DNA of 64,000 bases from Puccinellia tenuiflora. Its lineage: Eukaryota; Streptophyta; Magnoliopsida; Poales; Poaceae. The stretch spans positions 338,667 to 402,666 of the forward strand of contig QRDG01000526.1 in the NCBI GenBank assembly GCA_012064385.1, given 5' to 3'. Of the stretch, positions 33,121-42,311 are shown piece by piece. Below the pieces are notes generated by a model that worked only from the letters and a program-made list of their open reading frames with translations, was not told the origin of the DNA and searched no databases. The translations under genes and the position numbers were made by a program. The first letter of the stretch is position 1. Each line of letters starts with the position of its first letter.

Positions 33121-33560
33121 GCTTCCTGCACACCATTCGAGCACCTTGTGCCCCAAATAATCGTTGTGTCAGTCTTTGTATGTGATCATAACTTATGCTG
33201 CATTGTTTAGGAAACTTCTATGCTATTCTATTTGCGGGTGTTTTGGCTTTATCATGTTTCTTTTTCTCCACGTCTTTGAGAGATCCTTCCGAGATGTAAG
33301 CTTACCCGTGAGATCCTTACTGATCAGGCACATCTCCACAGGCCCTACCGATTCCCGAAAGGTCGCTCACCCACTCGGCTCGTACTCCTCCCGGGCAGTA
33401 TCTGGTCTCTCACCGCTTCGTACCCCCTGGAGAGCCGGCCCCCTGGGGTGCTCAATCGACGGACAAGACGCGTTTCCAGTTTCAAGCATGATTTTATTCC
33501 CGCGAAATAGACAGCCAAAACATGACAAGGGTTCAGATCAAGGATAACTTATCTTTTTTG
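33121..33560. other. non-coding spacer between the antisense ORF and gag
   Basis: It follows the stop of the plus-strand ORF and precedes the end of the minus-strand gag fragment. It probably serves as 3' UTR for both. This is where pol would be expected in a complete element; I find no RT, RNase H or integrase motif in any frame. Confidence 0.6.
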
Positions 33561-33643
33561 GATTACACGGAGTCCCAGGTGGTAACTCGTCCGGGTGCCC
33601 TTCCAGACGTCGCGGGTACCTCGCGCGGACCGTGCTCTTTGCT

Positions 33644-34390
33644 TCAGCGTACCCCGCGGAGTGGAAAGGAAGCGGTCTCCTCGATCCGTGCGCACTGATC
33701 AGTCATGGTCCACAGGTCTTCCAGGGTGGCCACCGTGTGGGTTCTCAGTTTCTCCCGCATCATCGGGTTGCGGATGTTGGCGTGGAAGACAGCGATAACG
33801 GAGATCTCTTGCAGGTCAGCCGGGGGAATACGGACGATGACGCCCCGGGACCTCCAGATGTATCGGCGTAGTGGTTCCTCAGGCCCTTGCTCTAGCCGGT
33901 AGAGGTCAAGGACGGTCACACCAGGATGCGGATCCGCCTGGGCCTCCATATCCTTGCGAGAACGACGCCTGGGGTTGGAACTCTGGTTGACGGTCTCGCG
34001 GGTGGGATCCATGGGCCTCTTGCCATGGGGATCCCCTTGTCGTTCCTCCTCTGGGGGTGCTGGCGCAGGAGCGGCAGCTGCTCGGGCGTTGGTAAGGGCA
34101 GAACTCGTAGGAGCGTGGCAGTGGTGAGCATAGTCCAGCAGGTTTTCCAAACTTGCGATCCAGGCCCTCGCCTGGGGATCGCTCTTGCACTGCTCTGGCG
34201 GGTAGGAGAGAAGTACTCGGGCTGTGCCTAGCACTTCTTCCAGCCCCCAGCTTCTTTGCGACGACTGCTGCGATGGCTCACCATGTTCCTTCTGAGTGCC
34301 TGACATGGTCTTTGCTGGTCGAAGACGCGCCCGTTCACCCGATCTCGACGGAACAGAAGAGGAGCTCGCAGCAGATCTTGCCTTGACCAA
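33644..34390 (-). pseudogene. Gypsy gag (retrotransposon gag domain), truncated
   Basis: About 249 codons. The probable natural start is the Met of MSGTQKEHGEPSQQ. The gag core reads LYRLEQGPEEPLRRYIWRSR, IVRIPPADLQEISVIAVFHA and NPMMREKLRTHTVATLEDLW, typical Gypsy capsid helices. It stops early (ASFPLRGVR, then stop) where intact relatives continue with a basic region and zinc knuckle; no CCHC motif is seen. An alanine/proline-rich linker lies between the N-terminal part and the capsid. The expected pol is missing downstream: the next coding material (33120) lies on the opposite strand. Confidence 0.75.
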
Positions 34391-34554
34391 AGAGCTCGAC
34401 GTCGAACGTGACGATGCGACGAACCAAGATCTCGCTAGAAGATCTGGAGAACTTGAAGCAGATCTCCTCGAAGATCTCGAAGCCGATGAAGAACTTGAGG
34501 AAGATCTCGACGAAGAACACGAAGCCGAAGAAGACGAAAACAGCGCTTGCGCCC

Positions 34555-34572
34555 CCTACCTGGCGCGCCAGA
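34555..34572 (-). other. primer-binding-site region
   Basis: On the minus strand, immediately after the LTR end: TCTGGCGCGCCAGGTAGG. TGGCGCGCCAGGTAGG is the usual sequence directly after the 5' LTR in many grass Gypsy elements. Its position fixes the element's orientation. Confidence 0.7.
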
Positions 34573-35523
34573 TGTCGTGTCTTGGATCACGGACACCGGG
34601 AGTAAAGGATACCCCATTTTTAGGTTCGGTATGGGGCGCGAAGGAGGCTGAGGAACGTCTTCCGCCCGGGAGCTTCGTCTACGCTCGAGATCTACGTGCT
34701 AGCAAGCATCACAGAGACACAAGGAGTTTACCCAGGTTCAGGCCGCCCGGAGGCTAACAACCCTACTCCTGCATGTCTGTATTGAGTGGTGTATCATGGT
34801 GTAGCTTTTAATGGTGGTCGCGGGTGAGAACCCGGGAGGTGTTGGCTAGAGGTTGAAGACGAGCAGATCCTGACCCGGAGGAGATCACCTCTCGCCTAAG
34901 CTAATCTCGGACTTGTGCGCTACCTAGCCTAGCCTCCAACTCGCAGGTGTTCCCCCTCTTCCTTTGGGTGCCTCGGTCCTCCTTTCATAGGCTAAGGGGA
35001 TACCACAGGTGCACCCTTGGGACCGGAGGGTTTTTGGCGGGAAAAACGCCTCCGGGTTCTCCTTACGAGGCGACGTGGCCTACTCTCGTCCAAGTATTCT
35101 TCTTAGAGGGGGTAGGTGCGGCCGCCCACCTTTTTCAGGGAGGGCGGACAGAGGCTGACAGATTTTTCGCCTCTGCCCCCCTTTGGCGCCTCCATCTTCT
35201 TGGCGCCCAAGTCTTATAGTAGTTTCCAGCCAGGGCTGGCAAGCTTATCCTCTTTGCGCATTGGAGGTTGGTTCCCGGGGGTGAGTCTAGCCTCCTGCCG
35301 GGATCCGGGGTCCCCGGAACCTTCAAGCCTGCTTCCGGGTCGAGGGGGCCCCGGGGGGTCCCCGGGTCATTTGCCTTGGTTGTCGATGCCGTGTGCGTCA
35401 GGACGCCGTGGGGCAGTTGGGGCCAGTCTTGTGCCTTGGCATTAAGCGCCTACTTGGTGGGCCCATGCGCGATGGATCCACTTTGACCACATCAGGGGAA
35501 CCCCATGTTCCACTGTTGCGACA
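34573..35523 (-). repeat. 5' LTR of the Tat-like element
   Basis: 951 bases, TGTCG...CGACA, aligned end to end with the split left LTR. On the minus strand it precedes the primer site and gag, so it is the transcription-initiating copy. The expected TATA position reads CCTATGAAAGG (about 34980-34990), where the other LTR has CCTATAAAAGG, a change that would weaken the box. Confidence 0.85.
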
Positions 35524-35626
35524 GGTGGTAAGGTGGGTAATTATTTACAACTTTAGGGGTAATTTCAATGACATACCAAAGCAAACCGCGGAATCCTTAA
35601 CGTTTTTATTATTAGGTATGTACAGA

Positions 35627-35684
35627 TTTGTCCATGGACAAGGCTCCGGGATCTGATGGTTTTAATGGAATGTTTATCAAAAAA
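35627..35684 (+). pseudogene. LINE reverse-transcriptase start, far end of the inverted arm
   Basis: Encodes LSMDKAPGSDGFNGMFIKK, the first RT block of plant LINEs (DKAPGPDGF). Removing the Helitron joins ...EIDDIIK at 14473 to this block in frame through a shared His codon. The LINE ends here at the KKC-W step; the next LINE residues (IKYDFYN) are found at 13640 on the opposite strand. An extra A in the seven-A run shifts the last codon. Confidence 0.85.
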
Positions 35685-36180
35685 ATGCGCGCGTCTGCGT
35701 TACGAGAGATACATACGGCTTGCGACGGTCGTGTCTGCGTCCGGCGTGTCTGCGTACGGCAACGGAGAGAGGAGGCGACGATGGAGGGGGAGATGAGGCG
35801 ATCGTTGGGAATCGGAGGGATTGCTTGGACGGACCGGAAGAGGAAAGACTATATAGAGCTTTGAAAACTTTGACCCTGGACTGGTCAAAGCTCGTGGGGT
35901 TTGACTGGCAGCGCAGTAGCATGAGAGCGCTGATCGACGAGCTGACGAGGTGTACCCACCACTCGGGACGAGCTATGCAGCTGCGTGGGGGCCACGTGGC
36001 AGGCGTTCTGCGATGATGGTGCGGGTGCGGGTATGGTAACCGGTGAACGGAGGAGTTGGTGTTCGTGAATTGTTTCTTTGACTTGCTCAAACGTCCAGCG
36101 TGGATTATTTGTACTCCGTAGGTTCTATCTAAGTAAGTCATGTTGCGTTTGGTTTTTCTATAGTAACCAATTTTCCGGAA
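35685..36180. promoter_or_regulatory. promoter-like sequence with TATA and W-boxes, gene body not found
   Basis: CTATATAG at 35849-35856. Three W-box cores sit within 40 bases on its right: TTGACC 35870-35875, GGTCAA 35883-35888 and TTGACT 35901-35906. Read on minus, W-boxes precede the TATA box, which precedes a CT-rich leader (CTCATCTCCCCCTCC, then CCTCCTCTCTCC) typical of grass 5' UTRs. Downstream the sequence runs into the inverted LINE, so any gene would have been cut from its promoter. Speculative. Confidence 0.35.
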
Positions 36181-36187
36181 AATACTA

Positions 36188-36572
36188 GTGGCTCCCCAGC
36201 ACCATGCTCCTGCCAGTTAAAAAAATTCGAAAATTGTATTTACGAGTTTCAAAAAAATGTGAAAAAAATCCAGATGTAGCCAATAGTGTATCCTATAAAC
36301 GTGTAAAATATCAAGTTCAAATACTTAATATTACGAGCTACAGAAAAATGACAAATCTGATAAAATTTGGTGATTCGAAAATGTACATACTTAGATCTAA
36401 AAATTTGTCATTTTTGTGTAGAACAGTACACAAATTATTTTAAGTTGATTTTTTGTAGGTTTGTGGAATACACCATTAACTACATCTATGATTATTTTTA
36501 CATTTTTTTGAAACTTGTAAATAGTATTTTCGAATTTTTTAAAATACCAGGATCACTGGTGTCCGGGAGCAC
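36188..36572. mobile_element. foldback MITE, 385 bp
   Basis: Left end GTGGCTCCCCAGCACCATGC and complement of the right end GTGCTCCCGGACACCAGTGA align with few gaps. The arms keep pairing inward (AAATTCGAAAATTGTATTTA against AAATTCGAAAATACTATTTA). No clear target duplication and no coding sequence. Short ORFs across it are incidental. Confidence 0.65.
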
Positions 36573-36951
36573 GAAATCACCACTCCCAATTTTCAGTGTT
36601 ACAAAATGATTGAAGCTACGCGACAGAACACAAAACCAGTTTAATTATGCTTTGGATTAACTATTTAGGGTTATCTCCTTGTAGGTACTATGAGTCGACA
36701 TGCCGATAGATAATTCTTGCTTTGCTGCTCTCGTGTGGTTGTTCTTCGTTTAGATCAAAATTGCACCTTTTTCATTCTTATTGTGATCATCACCGATCAC
36801 CAACGATAGTTATACTCGTTGAGTGAACAATATACTATGAATTATACATAATGCCCATCTACAAAAACAAAAATATATATGTGCCCCTATTTAAAACACA
36901 AAAACTTACAAACAAACAAAAAAGCTTTTTTTTGGAAATAATCTACATAAA
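36573..36951. other. AT-rich spacer, no gene seen
   Basis: No ORF with family features, no terminal repeats; simple A/T runs only. It separates two MITEs. Confidence 0.5.
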
Positions 36952-37381
36952 ATTTAGAGTGAATTCCACTTTTAACCTTTTAGATATGCTTTTGTGATAC
37001 TAATTACCCTATCTACAGTAGAATCATTTAGATTATCTATTTTAAAAACTTTAGACCCTCTTTTTCTGATGTATGTCCGTTGAGAAAGAGGTGATGATTG
37101 AGATTCAAAAATACCAAGGATAACGACGAGAAACTAAAAATATGTTGAAGGGAAGTTTGGATGTTATCGTTGACGACGACCTCCCGTCATTGCATATACT
37201 GACACACTACATAGACATAACATGTCGGTTTGTTCTAATGCATTATGTAGAATGTCAAAATGGGGTAAACCCATGTTCAAAATTGTATATATGTTGTATA
37301 TCTGATTTCGCCTCACTAAATGGGGTAATAAATGTAAAAAATGCATAATTGGAAGGTAAAAAGTGAAATTCACTCTAAAGT
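36952..37381. mobile_element. MITE, about 430 bp, with about 30-bp inverted ends
   Basis: Left TTTAGAGTGAATTCCACTTT (starting about 36952) pairs with the complement of the right end, TTTAGAGTGAATTTCACTTT, and continues into TAACCT/TACCTT. The interior is not foldback, so this looks like a TIR MITE rather than a hairpin. Family unassigned. Confidence 0.6.
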
Positions 37382-37830
37382 TTATTTGCTTTCCATACAA
37401 GTAGTCCATGGCTATCTATTTGTTTCCTTGGAAAATAGAACTATTCACCTGTTTCCAAGTGGTTTTTTTTTTCCCATATATAAAGTTGAACCTTGTAATA
37501 TTCTAGTGTAGTTTTTCTTGGAAATGGGGCCAAAGCCGCGTGAGTTAAATAATTGACCTCTTTTCTGATTGATCATTAGCTAGTAGTATGGTTGTCATAA
37601 ACTAAGTACAGTAATCATTTATGGTGGCGCACTTTTGATCTGAGCGCAGGACTACCTCTCATGCATATTAACGACATATTTATCTAGTTTATACAGCTTT
37701 CTCTATTCTTGTATCTGGAAAATTGTCTTATGGGCCATGTAACAATAGGTCGTTTTGTTCCTAAACAATGTTCAGTTCTAAATTTTTTTTGGTTCAAATA
37801 AATTTCATACAACCTTTTCAAGATTCTATA

Positions 37831-37953
37831 CTCCCTCCGTCTCAAAATAAGTGTCTTTGATTTGTCCAAATATAGAAGAATCTAGATGTATTTTATATCT
37901 AGATACATTCATATTTGAACAATTCTATGACACTTATTTTTGGACGGAGGGAG
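37831..37953. mobile_element. Stowaway MITE (123 bp)
   Basis: CTCCCTCCGTCTCAAAATAA at 37831 and the inverted TTATTTTTGGACGGAGGGAG ending at 37953, flanked by TA at 37829-37830 and 37954-37955. The arms pair nearly throughout. Common Triticeae Stowaway type. Confidence 0.9.
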
Positions 37954-37955
37954 TA

Positions 37956-40000
37956 CATTTTCCCTAGGAAGCTTGTTTGGTGTACGGGACATGAAACTAT
38001 ATGAATTTATTGTAGATCTACTTCGCATTCAAATTTCAAAGTAATCCATTGATTCCAAACTCATGGAAAATTACATTGTTTCTGCGACAACTATGTCATG
38101 CACCAAATCTTTATGTATATTACGGATTTCCGCCTTTTCAATTAATGTCCAATTCGTCATGGAATTACATCCTAATCCCATGATTTTCTTCTTTTTATGT
38201 GTTTTTAGAATCATGTGAACGAAAGAAACCATATAGAATTTGGTATCATTACTTTCATATTTAAGTTTAGAAGAACTCAAGGTGAAATAACGATTTGTCT
38301 TGGTGGGATTGTAGATCTGAATTTCCTCTCTTACTCTCCAAAGGAATTTATATTTAGGTGAAGGAAACGGGATATTTAAATCTTTTTGAGATGCTCAACA
38401 ATGGAGTAGAGCTAGAAATGGATTTTCTTTTTTTGATCTTAGTCCAGCATTCCCCTTTTGGAGAAGAATGGGCTTACATAGCCCCTGAAAATGTGGTCTT
38501 TATGCCTAGCCTAAGGCCGTCCGATTTGGTTTGTGTATCCGGATGAAGTCCGGGTCACTCGGATGGAATTTGGGCTAAATCTTAGTTGGGTCTTGCTTAA
38601 CCCGAATTTAACTGGGTCAATCCGGACTCAGCTCAGAATGATCCGGGTCATCCAAATTTCTAGGCCAGATCCAGATGTCCTAAAATTTGCATACAAGCTC
38701 ATTTTAAAGGGGGTTTCTCTCTCGTTTGGTTGATGGGTTGTGTATGGCTTGAGCAGTGATCATTTGTTGTTCAATTAAAAGTGACCCTTGATAGTGTGGG
38801 ATAGCTATGATTCAAACGAAGGCAATATTACATGAAAATTAACTTGATGGCTCTTCTCCTAAATTTGAATTATAGGGGTTTCTTCCACCTTTTCATTACA
38901 TCTCATGTAACAAAACTTGAGTATAAATCGCCTAATCATAGTGTCAACTTCACGGAAATTCGCTTAGAGAAATTTTCATTGCACCCAGTAACGTCGCTCA
39001 TACAGTGATGATGGTGTTGTCTTGAATAAAAGCCCCCCCTCCCGCTCCAATCCCCTCTCGGTGACGCTTGGTTTGGCGTTGTCAGGTTGCGCGAGTTTTT
39101 GTCTCCGCCGATCGTCATGGACGACATATTTGATCTTCTTGTTGTTTGTTGGCATGGCTTCAGGGGCATCTCTAATGACAACACCGTCTTTCAATAACTC
39201 CTTTGCTTTGAGGCTTTAAGCACGAGATCATCAGCTGGGTCTAGCGTGTTGCGGCCTTCCTTGATCGGGGTGTGTCCCCTCCCTCGATATATTTGACATG
39301 GTTGCCAATCTCCGGTGTATGCGGCAGTCTACTATTGCGATGATTCGAATTATCCTCTACAAATCTTTGCAGATATTGGCCCAACAATGATGAACTCGAT
39401 TATGGATTTGGCGAGAATTTTTTGTCCATCCATATTGGCTATAGTTTCCCCTTGTTTAGATTTTTGCTTTGTTTAGGGTTTTTCCACATATGGGGTTTGG
39501 TTACCCCAATTATATTTATCTAATATAGGTCAGCTATTCTTGAACTAGTTCCAGAATAGCTATTCTCGAGCACTTTCTGAACTTCCCTCGCCACGAAGGT
39601 GAACTTAGTGGCGGAAAACCTGTTTTTTCTCAAAGTATTTGTGGCGCTACTTTTGAACCGTTGATCAGAACGATACGTACTCTATAGCTTGAAGCGTGCT
39701 TAGTGATCCGCCTGCTGAGACACCTCCCCGCGCGAGCCATTTACAGCCGTATGATCTTAATATTGAACGATATGGGTCATTTGATTAGTCTGGTCGGTGG
39801 GATTTTTGGTTACTTGCTCGACGTCTCTTTACTGATGACATTGGCTTCCATCCTACTACTAGGCTCGCAGTTGAGAGACAGGTAGATTTTCAGCCGCGTA
39901 CAGTGAAAATGTAAAAGGACTACTGCCACCGCGTGCCCTTGCCCGCCTGGCCGCCTCCGCTGCGAGATCCACGCCTCTTACCTCCCAGGCGCCACTACCC
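37956..40000. other. unassigned sequence, no gene recognised
   Basis: Short ORFs only. Around 38520-38680 the motif CCGGGTCA/CCGGACT recurs several times. Around 39740-39900 a plus frame reads QPYDLNIERYGSF, a stop, then GRWDFWLLARRLFTDDIGFH, which looks like decayed coding sequence, but I cannot name the family. The stretch ends at the Copia LTR start. Confidence 0.45.
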
Positions 40001-41230
40001 TGTTGGGAATATGCCCTAGAGGCAATAATAAAATGGTTTATTAACATATTCATGTTTATGATAATAGTTTATTATCCATGCTATAATTGTATTAATTGGA
40101 AACATAATACATGTGTGGAATATAGACAAACAGATGTCCCTGGTAAGCCTCTATTGGACTAGTTCGTTGATCAAGAGATGGTTAGAGTTTCCTAACTATG
40201 GACTTGTTATAGTCACTTGATAACGGAGTCATATTATTGGAGAATAATATGATGGACAAGACCCAATAATAAAGAGTTGCAATTGATCGTCACAAAGTTT
40301 CATTGCCAACACTTTTATATATGCCAAGTATAGTTTCCTTAGACCATGAGATTATATCACTCCCATTTACCGGAGGGATACTTTGTGGACATCAAGCGTC
40401 ACTTCGTAACTGGGTGATTATAAAGGTGGCTTTCAGGTATCTTCGACGGTAGGTTGTTGGGTGATATGAATCAAGAGTGGGATTTGTCCCTCCATGTGAC
40501 AGAGAAGATATCTCCAGGCCTTCTCGGTAATATAACATCGTAAAGTTTGCAAACGTGTGATTAAGTTGTAATCACGGAGATACTATATTATGTACGAGTA
40601 AAGAGAACTTGCCGGGTAACGAGATTGAACTAGATATGGTGATATCGACGATCAAATCTCGGGCAAGTAAAATATCGTGAGACAAAGGGAATTTGTATAC
40701 GAGATTAAGAATCTCCGGCATCGTGGTTCAATCGATAAAAGAACTTCATTTAATATGTGGGAATCAATATGGGCATCTCGGTCCCGCTATTGATTATTGA
40801 TCGGATCATGTCTGCATGTTCTCGAACCCGTAGGGTCACACACTTAACGCTCTGATGTAATTAGGGTTTGCGATGAGATAAATGATGCAATGAACGAATG
40901 GTGATTCGGAGTCTCGGATGATATCACAGACGTCACGAGGAGATCCGGAAGAGTCCGGAGAATAAGATTCATATATGGAAAGTGGTTTCTGAAGGTGTCG
41001 GAAAGGTTCCGGGATTTTTCGACAGGGTACCGGAAGGTTCCGAAAGGTTCTAGAAGAGTCTAGAAGTGGGGCCCACATCGTATGGGGCCCACATGGACTA
41101 AAGGGTGGTGCAGCCGCCTTAATGGGCTGGCCGCACCAGCCCCTTGGCCCAGCCGGCCAAGCCCTAGTTGGACTAGGACTTGGCCGCACCCTATAGGAAA
41201 GGGAGTCCAAGTCCAACTAGGACTTGGTTT
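40001..41230 (+). mobile_element. Copia BARE/WIS/Angela-type LTR, 5' part
   Basis: Starts TGTTGGGAATATGCCCTAGA at 40001, followed by GGCAATAATAAA, the well-known start of BARE1/WIS/Angela LTRs. About 1.23 kb remains of a usual 1.7-1.8 kb. It stops at 41230, where a Gypsy LTR begins (TGTCGAGG), so it was split by that insertion; the rest of the LTR is not in the window. Confidence 0.85.
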
Positions 41231-41774
41231 TGTCGAGGGTTTCTCGAGACAGAGGCCATCGAGTGACTTAGATCGGTGGAGCAAGGCGACGGTTTTATCA
41301 CGAGGGGGTCGACACACATGAGTTTACCTAGGTTCGGCCCCTCTTATCGAGGTAAAGACCTACTCCTGCTAGATTATATTGGATCGATGGGGTGTACAAG
41401 GTGTGCCAATGGCGGGTTGCGCAGCAGCGTAGATCGGCTCCGGCGCAAAGTGTCTAGGATGTGGAAAAAGGATCTCTCTTAGGGTTTCCCCCTAGCCACC
41501 ATTATATACCGAGTCGGCTAGGGTTTACAAGATGTATGAATGTATCCGGGCCGGTTTGGAGCTTATCCTACGGCTATCGATGAAGCCAGGTTACTTGGAA
41601 CGCAATCTTCATCTTCATCGCCGTCTTCTACCGAACCCGGGTCTGAGTCGAGTTGGCCCACCGGGTTGCGGGCTTGGCCTCCCCCTGATGTGATCCTCCG
41701 GGTGGGCCGTTGGGCCACCCGGGTCTTGTGGTCCAACCCGCATGTCTGGGCCTACCCGGTTGGGTATTCCCCCA
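41231..41774 (-). repeat. LTR of the antisense-ORF Gypsy element
   Basis: TGTCGAGG start, approximate end ATTCCCCCA at 41774 just before the polypurine tract. On minus, CGGTATATAATGG (about 41501-41513) is a good TATA box, matching the inferred minus orientation. The 41774 boundary is a best guess because the second LTR is outside the window. Confidence 0.5.
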
Positions 41775-42311
41775 TTATTAGCCCCCGAGTTCGCCAGGGA
41801 CATGCCTCCGGCTTGCTTGTCGTCTCATCGAGTTTCCAGTGGAAGTCGTTGAACGAACTCCTGAAAGCATGAAATAAGAAATTGGAACATATTAGCAACT
41901 TGACGCCCGATCTGACTCGAGTTTATTCGATGCTGGCTAGTGCCCGTTGGGATGCCTTGTTTTGTCGACTTGCTCCGTGTCGAGTTGTCTCCTCGTGTTC
42001 TCTATGCTGATGTCAGAGCATCTTTGACTGCTGACGCACTGTCATGGTGGCTTGGCGTGTAGAGCTCCGCGGTCAGACTGACGCGACAACTTGACCCCAT
42101 CGCTTCGAGTCTTGTGCGTAATCATGGCGCTGTCTCAAATTCTGCGCGTCGAATCGAACCGTTGAAGCACACTTTGCCGGGTAGATGTGGCTTGATCCAG
42201 GTAGAGCGTTTCACCACGTTCGCACGTTGCCCGAGATTCCCGCGACGCATGCCCGCGTTTGCCGCGGTAGTGGAGGGAGTGATCCCCTCATTTAAAGGGA
42301 AAACGGGTGAG
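41775..42311. other. internal sequence of the Gypsy element, non-coding here
   Basis: Lies between the polypurine tract and the Sabrina-like insertion. No recognisable coding family. It ends with the target duplication GTGAG (42307-42311). Confidence 0.5.

Larger units (their letters stand above)
17059..35523 (-). mobile_element. Tat-lineage-like Ty3/Gypsy element without pol, split by a CACTA
   Basis: Flanked by identical 5-bp duplications GGTGG (17054-17058 and 35524-35528). LTRs start TGTCG and end CGACA. Orientation is minus: the primer site lies inside the right LTR, the polypurine tract inside the left LTR, and gag reads leftwards. The internal domain (29400-34572, about 5.2 kb) has gag near the primer site and a long ORF system on the opposite strand, the antisense ORF known from Tat-lineage elements. 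No protease, RT, RNase H or integrase motif is visible between them, so it is non-autonomous. It inserted in the Helitron, and its 3' LTR was later hit by a CACTA. Confidence 0.85.
14474..35626 (-). mobile_element. Helitron (about 2.7 kb of own sequence), split by a nested LTR retrotransposon
   Basis: Read on minus: the 3' end is a GC hairpin (CCCGCTGC-AAC-GCACGGG), a short spacer and CTAG ending at 14474, followed by host T. The 5' end is TCTGTACATACCTAATAATA at 35626, preceded by host A. A|T target, no target duplication, 5' TC and 3' hairpin-CTRR are the Helitron rules. Excision in silico joins the LINE frame exactly. Own sequence: 14474-17058 plus 35529-35626. A second 5'-type end, TCTTTACCTAATAATAAAAG, lies at 17049. 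No Rep/helicase is visible, so it is non-autonomous. Confidence 0.85.

Noticed and set aside
34555..34572. GGCGCGCC as a cloning (AscI) scar
   Set aside because: The site lies exactly at the LTR/primer-site junction, where many grass Gypsy elements have TGGCGCGCCAGG.
33926..34757. Plus-strand ORFs of 60-153 aa opposite gag
   Set aside because: The minus strand holds a recognisable gag capsid; the plus frames have no family features.
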